Positions 18,468 through 27,069 are shown, numbered from the stretch's first letter. The stretch is 64,000 nucleotides of DNA from Burkholderia sp. USMB20 (GCF_000949135.2 NZ_JTAN02000019.1:744001-808000); one strand, 5' to 3'. A program made the numbers and translations. The notes: generated by a model from the letters alone, not told the origin.

Positions 18468-19271
18468 ATGATTCCGCCCAACATTCCCGAGCTGGTCGTC
18501 CGTGCCGGGCAACTGCCGTATCTGCGGGAACACCTTGCGCTCGCCGAGGGCGGCACCGCGTGCGCCAATCTGCCGGAGCGCACGCTCGCGAGCGCCTATG
18601 AACCGATCTACGACGTGACGATGCCCGGCGCGCCGCAATCGACGTCGTTCGCGGACGCGATCGAGCGCTACGGCGACGAACTCGGCTTCCAGGCCGTCAC
18701 GCTGGTCACGGGCACGCCGCACGATCCGGTCGATTCGGCCGTCGACGACCAGACGCTCGTCGCGATCGACCGGCTGTCGCGCGCGCTGCACGCGATCAAC
18801 TTCTTCGGCGCGCAACGTCACGGGCTGCTGTTCCTGCGTGTGCACGAACGGCTGCTCAAGAGCGTGAAGTACGACCACGGCAAGCATTTCTCGTCGGTGC
18901 TGCAGCGTTTCGGGCTGCCGACCGAGCGGATCGTGATCGAGCTGCCGGCCGTCGCGGTCGCGCACAAGACCTTCCTCGGCTACCTGACGCGCAGCTACCA
19001 GCATCACGGCTTCAAGGTCGCCGACAAGCTGCCCGACCCGGGCCGGATCCTCGCGGTCGAATCGGAGATGGCGCGGCCCGACTACATCAAGATGGATGCG
19101 GGCATCGCGCTGCGCGACGGGATGGTGAAGGCGCTGGTCGCGTATGCGCAGCGCGTGCGGATTCCGCTGATTTTCGACGGCGTCGTCGACGAGACGCAGT
19201 GCGAGCTGCTGCGCCAGCACGACGTGCGGTTCATGCAGGGGCCGGTGTTCGCGAAGGTCGTCACGGCCTGA
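18468..19271 (+). CDS. Degenerate EAL-domain protein, probably not a phosphodiesterase
   Basis: The 267-residue protein follows the EAL fold order: SAYEPIYD (44-49, equivalent of the YQPI strand), a LLFLRVHERLL strand, IVIELPA (155-161), DYIKMDAG (205-212), PLIFDGVVDE (233-242) and VRFMQGPVF (253-261). The catalytic set is incomplete. The EAL tripeptide itself is absent, the second Glu of the EITE-type strand is lost, and the Glu of the EGVE loop is Asp. Lys208 and Asp210 remain. It is therefore likely to bind c-di-GMP or a protein partner without hydrolysing the nucleotide. It stands alone, convergent with iclR. Confidence 0.75.
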   Translation: MIPPNIPELVVRAGQLPYLREHLALAEGGTACANLPERTLASAYEPIYDVTMPGAPQSTSFADAIERYGDELGFQAVTLVTGTPHDPVDSAVDDQTLVAIDRLSRALHAINFFGAQRHGLLFLRVHERLLKSVKYDHGKHFSSVLQRFGLPTERIVIELPAVAVAHKTFLGYLTRSYQHHGFKVADKLPDPGRILAVESEMARPDYIKMDAGIALRDGMVKALVAYAQRVRIPLIFDGVVDETQCELLRQHDVRFMQGPVFAKVVTA

Positions 19272-19432
19272 TTGGCGGTGTGGCTGCCGGCGCGCGGGAG
19301 CAGCCGGCGCGCGGGGAGCGCCGCGCAGAAGCGTGGATTCGATTCAGCGAGCGGGTAGCGGCGGGGATCGGGATGTCGGCACGCCCGCTCGCGTGCCCGG
19401 GCGCTCCGGCGACACGCCGCGCAGGGCCTGTT

Positions 19433-20224
19433 TCAGACCGTCTGCCCGAGCCGCTGCGCGAGCGCCTTCAGCTTCGGCCCGACCTGCGTGCGAAACACGT
19501 CCTCGTCCATCGACGACGCAGGCCCGCTGCAACTCAGGATCAGCCAGCGCCCCTCGCGCGGCTCGCGAAAAGGCACGGCCGCCGCGTTCACGTCCATGTG
19601 CCACGCGCGGAACGAATAACAGCATCCGCCCGCGGAGAATTCGGCCACCGCGTCCTGTGCGGCCGCGACGAGTGCATCCGCGTCGGCCGCGCCGCCCGCC
19701 GCCCGGTGCAGATCCGCGTAGAGCGCGCGGCGCACGTCCTCCGGCTGCACGGCCAGGTACGCGCGCCCCATCGAGCTCGTCAGCATCGACAGCCGCGAGC
19801 CGGGCGCCAGCCCGAGCGTCAGCGCCGTTTCGCTGCGGATCGTCTCCAGATAGATCATGTCGAGCCCGTCCCGGCAGCCGAGCGACACGGCCGCGCCGAT
19901 CTCGCGCGCGAGCGCCTGCATGTGCGGCCGCGCGAGATCGAGCGTCCCCGAGCCGGACAGCAACGCGTAGCCGAGCGACAGCACGCCGGCGTCGAGCGCA
20001 TACTTTCCGAGCGTCTCGTCGTAGCGCAGGTAGCCGAGCACGGTCAGCGTGTAGGCGAGCCGGTTCACCGTCGCCTTCGGCAGCCCGGTGCGCTCCGCGA
20101 AGTCGCGATTGCCGAGCATCGTCTCGCCGGGCCGGAATGCGCGCAGCAGGTCGAGCCCGCGCGCGAGCGCAACGACGAACTTGCGTTCGTCGATCGTGGT
20201 TTCGTCGATGGTTGAAAGCGTCAT
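19433..20224 (-). CDS. IclR-family transcriptional regulator of gcdH
   Basis: The 263-residue protein has an N-terminal winged HTH ([20 protein letters not shown]) and a C-terminal IclR effector domain with a [20 protein letters not shown] segment and the late [20 protein letters not shown] block. It is divergent from gcdH with 123 bases between the starts, and that gap contains a perfect palindrome. It most likely represses or activates gcdH and itself in response to a glutarate or lysine-pathway metabolite. The effector is inferred from the neighbour only. Confidence 0.9.
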   Translation of the reverse strand: MTLSTIDETTIDERKFVVALARGLDLLRAFRPGETMLGNRDFAERTGLPKATVNRLAYTLTVLGYLRYDETLGKYALDAGVLSLGYALLSGSGTLDLARPHMQALAREIGAAVSLGCRDGLDMIYLETIRSETALTLGLAPGSRLSMLTSSMGRAYLAVQPEDVRRALYADLHRAAGGAADADALVAAAQDAVAEFSAGGCCYSFRAWHMDVNAAAVPFREPREGRWLILSCSGPASSMDEDVFRTQVGPKLKALAQRLGQTV

Positions 20225-20243
20225 CTGATGCTACACTGGGTTC

Positions 20244-20255
20244 GTTTTGCAAAAC
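20244..20255. promoter_or_regulatory. Short palindrome GTTTTGCAAAAC in the iclR-gcdH promoter region
   Basis: A perfect 12-base palindrome lies 20 bases upstream of the iclR start and four bases before the larger IclR-type operator. It may be a second regulatory half-site or part of the iclR promoter. There is no direct evidence of binding. Confidence 0.4.
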
Positions 20256-20258
20256 ATT

Positions 20259-20275
20259 GTTCCGCACAGCGGAAC
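20259..20275. promoter_or_regulatory. IclR-type operator GTTCCGCACAGCGGAAC
   Basis: This is a perfect inverted repeat, GTTCCGC and GCGGAAC with three bases between, in the 123-base gap between iclR and gcdH. Its length, spacing and TTCCGC half-sites are like known IclR-family operators. It lies 35 bases upstream of the iclR ATG and 73 bases upstream of the gcdH ATG, a position suited to controlling both. Confidence 0.7.
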
Positions 20276-20347
20276 TTGAGTCAAGCGAACTTTAGACATC
20301 GGGCCAGGCGGCGAAGCGCCAACCCGGGGCCGACAGGAGATGAAACG

Positions 20348-21535
20348 ATGGCTGCTGCAACTTTTCATTGGGACGATCCGCTGCTGCTCGACCAGCAACT
20401 GACCGAAGAAGAGCGGATGGTGCGCGATGCCGCGCACGCGTACGCGCGGGACAAGCTCGCGCCGCGCGTGACCGAAGCGTTCCGCCATGAGCGCACCGAC
20501 GCCGAGATCTTCCGCGAGATGGGCGAGATCGGCCTGCTCGGCCCGACGATTCCTGAAGAATACGGCGGCCCCGGTCTCAATTACGTGAGCTACGGGCTGA
20601 TCGCGCGCGAAGTCGAGCGCGTCGACTCCGGCTACCGCTCGATGATGTCCGTGCAGTCGTCGCTCGTGATGGTGCCGATCCACGAATTCGGCTCGGACGC
20701 GCAGAAGCAGAAATACCTGCCGAAGCTCGCGAGCGGCGAATGGATCGGCTGCTTCGGGCTGACCGAGCCGAACCACGGCTCCGACCCGGGCAGCATGGTC
20801 ACGCGCGCGAAGAAGGTGCCCGGCGGCTATTCGCTGTCCGGCGCGAAGATGTGGATCACCAACTCGCCGATCGCCGACGTGTTCGTCGTGTGGGCGAAAC
20901 TGGAAGAAAACGGCAAGGACGCGATCCGCGGCTTCATTCTCGAGAAGGGCTGGAAGGGCCTGTCGGCGCCGGCGATCCACGGCAAGGTCGGGCTGCGTGC
21001 ATCGATCACCGGCGAGATCGTCCTCGACGAGGTGTTCGTGCCCGAAGAGAACCTGATGCCCGACGTGAGCGGCCTGCGCGGCCCGTTCACGTGCCTGAAC
21101 TCGGCGCGCTACGGGATTGCCTGGGGCGCGCTCGGCGCAGCCGAGTCCTGCTGGCACACCGCGCGCCAGTATGTGCTCGACCGCAAGCAGTTCGGCCGCC
21201 CGCTCGCCGCGAACCAGCTGATCCAGAAGAAGCTCGCCGACATGCAGACCGAAATCACGCTTGGCCTGCAAGGCGTGCTGCGTCTCGGCCGGATGAAGGA
21301 CGAAGGCACGGCGGCCGTCGAGATCACGTCGATCATGAAGCGCAACTCGTGCGGCAAGGCACTCGACATCGCGCGGCTCGCGCGCGACATGCTCGGCGGC
21401 AACGGCATCTCGGACGAATTCGGCGTCGCACGCCACCTCGTGAACCTCGAAGTGGTGAATACGTACGAAGGCACGCACGACATCCATGCGCTGATCCTCG
21501 GCCGCGCCCAGACGGGCATCCAGGCGTTCTTCTGA
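20348..21535 (+). CDS. gcdH: Glutaryl-CoA dehydrogenase
   Basis: The 395-residue protein starts at the ATG at 20348 after AGGAGATGAAACG. The acyl-CoA dehydrogenase fold is complete: [20 protein letters not shown], the FAD-binding [32 protein letters not shown] and the catalytic Glu374 in [16 protein letters not shown], which is the glutaryl-CoA signature. It oxidises and decarboxylates glutaryl-CoA to crotonyl-CoA in lysine, tryptophan and glutarate breakdown, passing electrons to ETF. The 5' fragment of an etfB gene occurs later in this window. Confidence 0.95.
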   Translation: MAAATFHWDDPLLLDQQLTEEERMVRDAAHAYARDKLAPRVTEAFRHERTDAEIFREMGEIGLLGPTIPEEYGGPGLNYVSYGLIAREVERVDSGYRSMMSVQSSLVMVPIHEFGSDAQKQKYLPKLASGEWIGCFGLTEPNHGSDPGSMVTRAKKVPGGYSLSGAKMWITNSPIADVFVVWAKLEENGKDAIRGFILEKGWKGLSAPAIHGKVGLRASITGEIVLDEVFVPEENLMPDVSGLRGPFTCLNSARYGIAWGALGAAESCWHTARQYVLDRKQFGRPLAANQLIQKKLADMQTEITLGLQGVLRLGRMKDEGTAAVEITSIMKRNSCGKALDIARLARDMLGGNGISDEFGVARHLVNLEVVNTYEGTHDIHALILGRAQTGIQAFF

Positions 21536-21592
21536 TCATTCGCAGGCACGGCGCGGCGCCCTTCGCGTCGCATCGTCGCCGCTGAAACGACA

Positions 21593-21628
21593 CGGCCCGC
21601 CCGGCATCGCTGCCGGGCGGGCCGTTTT
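21593..21628 (+). terminator. Strong terminator after gcdH
   Basis: CGGCCCGCCCGGC (21593-21605) pairs perfectly with GCCGGGCGGGCCG (21612-21624) over a six-base loop, and TTTT follows. It sits 57 bases after the gcdH stop and separates it from the convergent peroxiredoxin gene. Confidence 0.85.
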
Positions 21629-21673
21629 CATCGACGCGCGTTCGTCACGCGCCGCCGATGCGGCAGCCGCTCC

Positions 21674-22312
21674 TTACTTGTTCGGCTGCGGCGTGAGGCG
21701 CAGGTACGGGCGCACGGCGTTGAAGCCCTTCGGGAAGCGTTTCTTCAGCTCTTCCGGATCCTGCAGCGACGGCACGATCACGACGTCGTCGCCGTCCTTC
21801 CAGTTGCCGGGCGTCGCGACCTTGTAATTGTCGGTCAGCTGCAGCGAGTCGATCACGCGCAACACTTCGTCGAAGTTACGGCCGGTGCTGGCCGGATAGG
21901 TGATGGTGAGCCGCACCTTCTTGTTCGGGTCGATCACGAACAGCGAGCGCACCGTCAGCGTTTCGTTCGCGTTCGGGTGGATCATGTCGTACAGCTGCGA
22001 AACCTTGCGGTCCGCGTCGGCGATGATCGGGAAACCGACCACGGTCGACTGCGTTTCGTTGATGTCGTTGATCCAGCCCTTGTGCGATTCGACGCCGTCG
22101 ACCGACAGCGCGATCACCTTCACGTTGCGTTTCTCGAATTCGCCCTTCAGCTTCGAGGTCAGCCCGAGTTCAGTCGTGCACACCGGCGTGTAATCGGCCG
22201 GGTGCGAGAACAGGACACCCCAGCTGTCGCCCAGCCACTCGTGAAACTTGATAGGGCCCAGGCTCGATTCCTGCTCGAAATCCGGTGCGATGTCGCCAAG
22301 ACGCAGACTCAT
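21674..22312 (-). CDS. 1-Cys peroxiredoxin (Prx6-type)
   Basis: The 212-residue protein has the catalytic cysteine Cys45 in HPADYTPVCTTELG. No other cysteine occurs in the chain, so it is a true 1-Cys enzyme that needs an external thiol for recycling. The C-terminal Prx6 extension (PGNWKDGDDVVIVPSLQ, then FPKGFNAVRPYLRLTPQ) is present. It reduces hydrogen peroxide and organic hydroperoxides in the cytoplasm. It stands alone and converges with gcdH. Confidence 0.95.
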   Translation of the reverse strand: MSLRLGDIAPDFEQESSLGPIKFHEWLGDSWGVLFSHPADYTPVCTTELGLTSKLKGEFEKRNVKVIALSVDGVESHKGWINDINETQSTVVGFPIIADADRKVSQLYDMIHPNANETLTVRSLFVIDPNKKVRLTITYPASTGRNFDEVLRVIDSLQLTDNYKVATPGNWKDGDDVVIVPSLQDPEELKKRFPKGFNAVRPYLRLTPQPNK

Positions 22313-22630
22313 GATGTTCCCTCCTCGAACGATGCTGGTTGAAACCGCGCGCTGGATGGCGCGGGACAGTCCATCAGCTTACGGGAAGCAATGAGACATG
22401 CGAACGATTATTACGTTTGATATTCATACTTTTTTGTCATTTTTGCCGGGTGGCGGCGCGGCACGAATGGCGCCAGGGAAACTTTTCGTATCGTCTGAAG
22501 CTCTGTTGACGATTACGAGTCGTTTACCATGCAGTCTTGCACTGCCGCCGTTTATTTGTCCCGGCTCGCCAGCGGGCAGGCGTTTCGCTAGGATGTGAAC
22601 CTGCAGCATGACAGCATGAAGGGAGTTGCA
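22313..22630. other. A+T-rich intergenic region before the DUF883 gene
   Basis: The stretch from 22385 to 22560 is unusually A+T-rich for this chromosome. It includes an imperfect palindrome CGAACG-N7-CGTTTG at 22401-22419, between the divergent peroxiredoxin and DUF883 genes. The palindrome may serve a redox or stress regulator of the peroxiredoxin. No gene was recognised. Confidence 0.45.
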
Positions 22631-22933
22631 ATGTCGGAAATCAACAAGGAGAAACTGATGTCGGATATCAAAACCGTTCTCGCGGACGCCGAGGATCTGC
22701 TCAAGCAAGCGGCGAGCAGCACGGGCGACCGTGCGGCCGAACTGCGCGAAAAAGCCCTGTCGCGCCTGAAGCAGGCCAAGGAAAAGGCAACCGACGTCCA
22801 GGTCGTGGTGGTCGAAAAAGGCAAGAAGGCCGCGCGCGCGACCGACGACTACGTGCACGAGCATCCGTGGACGTCGATCGGCGTCGCTGCCGGCGTCGGT
22901 GTGCTGATCGGCCTGCTGATCAACCGTAAGTAA
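22631..22933 (+). CDS. DUF883 (ElaB/YqjD-like) inner-membrane anchored protein
   Basis: The 100-residue protein starts at the ATG at 22631 after GGGAGTTGCA; the frame continues upstream without a ribosome site. It is a highly charged amphipathic helix (SDIKTVLADAEDLLKQAASS, AAELREKALSRLKQAKEKA) ending in a single C-terminal membrane segment after the HPWTSIGVAAGVGVLIGLL motif. ElaB/YqjD proteins associate with ribosomes and the membrane in stationary phase. It leads a three-gene envelope operon. Confidence 0.9.
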   Translation: MSEINKEKLMSDIKTVLADAEDLLKQAASSTGDRAAELREKALSRLKQAKEKATDVQVVVVEKGKKAARATDDYVHEHPWTSIGVAAGVGVLIGLLINRK

Positions 22934-22992
22934 CGCGCTCGGCGCCGTTCCGCCCCATGCGCCGCCCGGTGCGGCACATGGGCGCCGAAGCC

Positions 22993-23014
22993 GGCCGGCG
23001 GTTCGCCGCCGGCC
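22993..23014 (+). terminator. UUCG hairpin between the DUF883 and holin-like genes
   Basis: GGCCGGCGG and CCGCCGGCC pair over nine bases with a TTCG tetraloop. Only AGCTTTG follows, so it is a weak terminator at best. It may give partial termination or protect the 3' end of the DUF883 message within the operon. Confidence 0.4.
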
Positions 23015-23057
23015 AGCTTTGACCTAGACGCTCACTGCGCGCGCAAGCGCCTTATTC

Positions 23058-23447
23058 ATGACGACAGACACCCACTCGCAGCCGTCCGGCCAGGGACCGT
23101 TGCGCCGCTTCGTCGGCTCCGCGATCGGCCTGCTGCAGACGCGCCTCGAACTGGTCGGCATCGAACTCGCCGAGGAGAAGGAACGCCTGATGGGCGTGCT
23201 GTTCCTCGGGCTCGCGGCGATGATGCTCGCGACGATGGCGCTCATCAGCCTGACCGTGCTCGTCACGATCGCGTTCTGGGACACCTACCGGTGGCAATCG
23301 CTCGCGGTCATCACCGCGCTGTACGCGATCGCCGGTATCGCATGTGCGCTGAAGGCGCGCACGGGCCTGCGCGAGGCGCCGACCGTGTTCGAAGCAACGC
23401 TCGCCGAGCTCGAGAAAGACCGCGAGGCTTTCCGCGGCAAGCCGTGA
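23058..23447 (+). CDS. Phage-holin-like membrane protein (DUF1469 / YqjE-like)
   Basis: The 129-residue protein has an amphipathic N-terminal helix (AIGLLQTRLELVGIELAEEK), two membrane segments (LMGVLFLGLAAMMLATMALI and AVITALYAIAGIACAL) and a charged tail. This matches the YqjE/Actinobacterial Holin-X family. Despite the name there is no sign of a prophage. Its place between DUF883 and DUF3318 genes is the same as in the elaB/yqjDEK-type operon of other proteobacteria. Function in the envelope is unknown. Confidence 0.85.
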   Translation: MTTDTHSQPSGQGPLRRFVGSAIGLLQTRLELVGIELAEEKERLMGVLFLGLAAMMLATMALISLTVLVTIAFWDTYRWQSLAVITALYAIAGIACALKARTGLREAPTVFEATLAELEKDREAFRGKP

Positions 23448-23490
23448 ACGCAGTCGCGCTCACCCCTCTCACCTACTTCGCCGACGCGCC

Positions 23491-23934
23491 ATGAGCCAGA
23501 ACGTCACGGGCCACTCGCCCCGCCCCCATTCGTCGCGATCGAAGTGGAGCGCGTCGCAGCATCGCGCGCTCCGCAAGGAATTGCTGATCCTGCGATCCGA
23601 GGTCGAGCGGCTCGAGCTTGCCGAAGCCGCCGCCGAAATGCGCCACGCCGTCACGCGCTTCAGCTGGCTCAAGGTGTTCATCCCCGGCCTGTCGAGCGGC
23701 AAGTTGAGCCAGTCCGCCAAGAACCTGAACGCGAACCTCGGCCAGCTCGTCAACCAGTATCCGATGCTGAGTTCGCTCGCGTCGCTCGTGCTGGCGAAAC
23801 CCGTTCGATCGCTGCTGCGCGCGAGCGCGGGCCCCGCGCTGAAGTGGGGCACCGTCGGCTTCGCCGCGTGGGAGTTCTACCGGATCTGGAAACAGTCGCG
23901 CGATGAACGCGCAATGGCCGCGAACGACGACTGA
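23491..23934 (+). CDS. DUF3318-like protein of the YqjK position
   Basis: The 147-residue protein has a Lys/Arg/Glu-rich helix (LRKELLILRSEVERLELAEAA). Weakly hydrophobic stretches follow and it ends with a WEFYRIWKQSRDER tail. It is the third gene of the DUF883/holin-like operon, 43 bases downstream. No enzyme motif is visible, and a structural or scaffolding role in the envelope is only an inference. Confidence 0.7.
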   Translation: MSQNVTGHSPRPHSSRSKWSASQHRALRKELLILRSEVERLELAEAAAEMRHAVTRFSWLKVFIPGLSSGKLSQSAKNLNANLGQLVNQYPMLSSLASLVLAKPVRSLLRASAGPALKWGTVGFAAWEFYRIWKQSRDERAMAANDD

Positions 23935-24012
23935 TACGCAACGACGGGCGTGCACGGCCATCTGGCGGCGCGCGTTTTCCGTGCGTGAACGTGTGAACGT
24001 GTGATCGGGCGA

Positions 24013-24465
24013 TCAGCGCACGCCCCAGCATGTCCGCTCCAGTGTCTCGGACGCTGCGTCGCTCGATCCCGTATTGCCTTTCGTGCCGTCCGAACGCAGC
24101 GTGAATGCGCCGCATGCATCGGCACGCATCGGGCCTGCCTCGAGCGGGTTCGCAACGAGTTCGTAGACGACCTGCGCATCGTCGCCGACCGATCGCTTCA
24201 ACCCCACGCGGTAAATCGCCTGCCCGTCCGGCGGTGCCTGTGCGTATGCGTCCGGCAACGTCTGCGGCGCCGGGCCATCGAGCGTTTCGAGATATTGAGC
24301 GGCGCGATACAGCGCGGCAACCGCGGACGCGCGATGCATGCGCGCGACATGTTCGCGATACGACGGGACGCCCCACGCGGCCAGCACGGCGACGATCCCA
24401 AGCACGATCATCAGTTCGAGCAACGTGAACGCCGCCGACCGGCGCAGCAATCCATGCGCTTTCAT
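24013..24465 (-). CDS. pilE: Type IV pilin-like protein, PilE family
   Basis: The 150-residue protein has a prepilin N-terminus, with a short positive leader (MKAHGLLRRSA) before AFTLLELMIVLGIVAVLAAW and the conserved Glu at +5. The residue before the cleavage point is Ala, not the usual Gly. Two late cysteines (DACGAF and ERTCWGV) can form the D-loop disulfide. It is the last gene of a five-gene minor pilin operon and overlaps the preceding PilX-like gene by four bases. It is probably a minor or priming pilin. Confidence 0.85.
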   Translation of the reverse strand: MKAHGLLRRSAAFTLLELMIVLGIVAVLAAWGVPSYREHVARMHRASAVAALYRAAQYLETLDGPAPQTLPDAYAQAPPDGQAIYRVGLKRSVGDDAQVVYELVANPLEAGPMRADACGAFTLRSDGTKGNTGSSDAASETLERTCWGVR

Positions 24466-25010
24466 CGATGCACCGCCGCGACGCGACGCCAGCGCTGCGC
24501 CACGATGCGTCCGTCGCGCAGCGCGACCTGGCCCTGCAGCCAGACCACGCTCGACGCATGGCCGCCGACACCACGCGCGGTGACGAGGTAAGCGCGACTC
24601 CCTTGCGGACCGACGCCTCGCCAGGCTTCGATCAGGCAACGCGGTGGCTGGGCCGCCATCGGCCAGGATACGAACGGCGCGAATGCATCGTCGATGCCCA
24701 GCGCGGGCGTACGCCGCCATGCATCCGGCTCGCCGGGTGATAGCGGTTCGTCCATGTACGGCGCCCCGCCGCGAAGCAATCGCGCGGTACAGGCGGCCAG
24801 TGCTGCGTCGGCCGCGTGAAATGCAATCAACCGGTCCGACAATGCACGCGTGCGGCGCGATTCCGTCAGCGCGGATTCGAACCATGTACCGGTCAGCGCG
24901 GCGACCGCCGCGCCGACCGCGATCACGGCAGGCAGTGCAAGGCCCGCGTCGCGACGCCAGCCGCGGCTGGCGGATGGCAAGCGTGCGCGCGTTGCTCTTC
25001 CGCTCAGCAT
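24462..25010 (-). CDS. pilX: PilX-like minor pilin
   Basis: The 182-residue protein starts at the ATG at 25010 after GAGGGCCTC. The N-terminus has an Arg-rich leader followed by AGLALPAVIAVGAAVAAL, which looks like the PilX_N segment but has no Glu at +5. Pilins lacking this Glu are usually placed at the pilus tip (compare GspK). The TESRRTRALSDRLIAFHAADAA stretch is typical for PilX. Its stop overlaps the pilE start (ATGA). Confidence 0.75.
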   Translation of the reverse strand: MLSGRATRARLPSASRGWRRDAGLALPAVIAVGAAVAALTGTWFESALTESRRTRALSDRLIAFHAADAALAACTARLLRGGAPYMDEPLSPGEPDAWRRTPALGIDDAFAPFVSWPMAAQPPRCLIEAWRGVGPQGSRAYLVTARGVGGHASSVVWLQGQVALRDGRIVAQRWRRVAAVHR

Positions 25011-25120
25011 GAGGCCCTCACCGTGTGCTGCGAGTCGAAGAAAGCAACGACGCGCCCCCTTGCGCTGCCGGCCGCGATTCGCATCGCAAGCTCGCCGACG
25101 AATCCGGTTGCATGGTTCAT
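25004..25120 (-). CDS. Possible 38-aa ORF bridging pilW and pilX
   Basis: An ATG at 25120 overlaps the pilW stop as ATGA. The frame runs 38 codons to a TGA at 25004-25006, inside the first codons of pilX. Thus the 106-base gap between the two pilin genes is covered by one open frame coupled at both ends. The peptide (starts MNHATGFVGELAMRIAAG) has no recognised family. It may be a real small protein, a device for translational coupling, or chance. Confidence 0.3.
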   Translation of the reverse strand: MNHATGFVGELAMRIAAGSARGRVVAFFDSQHTVRASC

Positions 25121-25956
25121 CGCGCTACCTCGTGGTCCTGCGCCGCATCGCGGACGGGATCCGCGAATGCGACCGCGGCATTGCGCAACGCGACGATTCG
25201 ATGCAGCACCAGATGCGCGCGATCATCCCGCGAAACGGCCGTGCGACCGTCGCAATCGACATGACGCGCGGGCCCGTCAATCGGTTCGCCACGCGCCCGC
25301 ACGCATACATGCACGGCGACGACATCGCGCCAGTCGCCGGCGCCCATCGCTTCCGCGTCGACAAACCGCGCGCCTGCGCGACGCAGGTAGCGGACCCGCA
25401 GCTGATCGATGCCGGACACGACGGGTTGCGGCGTACCCGGGCGCCCGCTTCCCTCGCAGTACAACTCCGGCTCGCCCGTCGACGGGCTGACATGCGCGTC
25501 GAAACGGTTTTCCACGAGCGGCCGCTCACCGGGAGCGCCGACACCCTGCCCGAGACAATCCGACACCTGTGCACCGACCGTCGGCCACGTCGACACGGCA
25601 TCGCCGACATACCGAACCAGCACCGCATCCGACGCTGCGCGCACAGCTTCGCAGCGCACCTGCGCGCCATCGCCTCGCACGCGCCCCGCGGAACAACCGA
25701 ACACCGGCGGCAGCGATGACGCCCCTTCGACATCGAGCGGACGAAACCCGGCCATCTGGATCTGCTGGCCGATCAGCATCAGCGCGGTCGCGGCCGCATC
25801 GCGCATCCGGAACCCGTCTTCCGCGCGCCGCTGCGCGATGCGCTGGGCGTGGTACAGCGCACCGGCCGCGGCAAGCACGAGCAGGCCGACGGTCATCGCG
25901 ATCAGCACTTCGAGCAGCGTATGCGCGCGGCTGCGGCGATCAGCGTTCGTCCGCAT
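25117..25956 (-). CDS. pilW: PilW-like minor pilin
   Basis: The 279-residue protein is best started at the second ATG (25956), nine bases after GGGAGG; the ATG at 25962 is only three bases away from it. The prepilin segment is RAHTLLEVLIAMTVGLLVLA, with Glu at +5 and Ala at -1 instead of Gly. The body has the PilW-like LIGQQIQMAGFRP block and a large Cys-containing region. Its 5' end overlaps the pilV 3' end by 17 bases, consistent with an operon. Confidence 0.8.
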   Translation of the reverse strand: MRTNADRRSRAHTLLEVLIAMTVGLLVLAAAGALYHAQRIAQRRAEDGFRMRDAAATALMLIGQQIQMAGFRPLDVEGASSLPPVFGCSAGRVRGDGAQVRCEAVRAASDAVLVRYVGDAVSTWPTVGAQVSDCLGQGVGAPGERPLVENRFDAHVSPSTGEPELYCEGSGRPGTPQPVVSGIDQLRVRYLRRAGARFVDAEAMGAGDWRDVVAVHVCVRARGEPIDGPARHVDCDGRTAVSRDDRAHLVLHRIVALRNAAVAFADPVRDAAQDHEVAR

Positions 25957-26362
25957 CGGCATGGGCCTCCCGAAACGGTATCCGCACGCACGACGCCGGC
26001 TTGACCGTAGCGCCCGCACCTTCACATCGCGTGGAAGTCGCCGCGTAGGCGTTGGTGTCGCGCCAGCCGACCACCACGTAGCGGACACCGGCCGGCCCAT
26101 CGTCGAGCGTCATCGTGCCGCCGGGCAGCGATGCAGCCGCGAGCGCCGCGATGCCGTCGTCGGCGCCCGTCGCCGCGCGCCGGCGCTCGATGCGAGCGTC
26201 GGCCAGCCACAGCGCGCGTTCACGCCAGATCGTCGCCCGCTGCGTGCGCGTCATCGCGAGCTGACTGCCGGCCACGGCCAGCATCACGGTTGCGAGCAAC
26301 GCGATGGCCAGCACCGCTTCGAGCAGCGACGTGCCGCGCATCGACTTGCGTGCGCACGTCAT
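25940..26362 (-). CDS. pilV: PilV-like minor pilin
   Basis: The 140-residue protein starts at the ATG at 26362, which overlaps the preceding gene's TGA (ATGA). The N-terminus MRGTSLLEAVLAIALLATVM has the canonical Gly -1 and Glu +5. The QRATIWRERALWLADARIE stretch and a Cys pair (RCEGAG, ASCVRI) are typical of PilV. It is the second gene of the operon. Confidence 0.8.
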   Translation of the reverse strand: MTCARKSMRGTSLLEAVLAIALLATVMLAVAGSQLAMTRTQRATIWRERALWLADARIERRRAATGADDGIAALAAASLPGGTMTLDDGPAGVRYVVVGWRDTNAYAATSTRCEGAGATVKPASCVRIPFREAHADADER

Positions 26363-26916
26363 GCCGCGTCGCAACGACCGGCGACGACGCGTGCCCGACC
26401 GCCGGCCGCGATCCGGATGCAGCGCGACACGCGTGCGTCATCGCCGGGCAGTGCACGCTGCGGACGTAATTCGAAACGCCGGATCCCGCCGATCACCTGG
26501 CCTGCCGACGGCGCAAATGCCAGATCGTGCGCCGCGCCCGCGATAGCGACGTCGGCATCGCGCGGATAGCGCCGCAGCACGCGCGGCTGCCCGTCGAACT
26601 GCCCGCTGACGATCCAGCCGCACGACCATTCCGCCGGATCGCACCGCTCGCCGGGCCGCACGCAGTCGCCATCGCGCCCGGCCCTGCACAGCGTGACACG
26701 CACGCCGAGACGCGTCGCCTCGGTGCGCGCGAACGACAGCGCACCAAGCAGCGCGAGCGCGCGGGCCTCCACGCGTTCGCGCATGCGCCACTGATCGAAT
26801 GCGGGTGCGGCGTAAAGTCCGATCGCGGCTGCCAGCGCGATCGCGACCATCAACTCGACGAGCGTGAAGCCGCCGCATCGCATGCGTTTTTCAACACCCT
26901 GCCGGTGCAGTCCCAT
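26359..26916 (-). CDS. fimT: GspH/FimT-type pseudopilin
   Basis: The 185-residue protein starts at the ATG at 26916, eight bases after GGAGGG. A 15-residue leader ends in Gly before FTLVELMVAIALAAAIGLYA, the most canonical prepilin signal of the cluster. The GspH domain follows (ARALALLGALSFARTEATRL). The late part has four cysteines in CRAGRDGDC, ERCDPAEWSC. It is the first gene of the minor pilin operon fimT-pilV-pilW-pilX-pilE. Confidence 0.85.
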   Translation of the reverse strand: MGLHRQGVEKRMRCGGFTLVELMVAIALAAAIGLYAAPAFDQWRMRERVEARALALLGALSFARTEATRLGVRVTLCRAGRDGDCVRPGERCDPAEWSCGWIVSGQFDGQPRVLRRYPRDADVAIAGAAHDLAFAPSAGQVIGGIRRFELRPQRALPGDDARVSRCIRIAAGGRARVVAGRCDAA

Positions 26917-27069
26917 CGCGATCGCCCTCCGTCAACGTGATGCGTCGACTGTAGCGACGCGAGCGAACGCGCGCCATTAGCCGAACGGCCGACTGGCGAC
27001 ATGCGATCGCAGCCGACACAATCGGCGCGAACTGAACCCACGGAGAAGACGATGAACGGACGCAGCGCG

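Noticed and set aside
23058-23447. Prophage signal from the holin-like gene
   Set aside because: No other phage gene is nearby, and the gene sits in the ElaB/YqjD-like envelope operon known in many proteobacteria.
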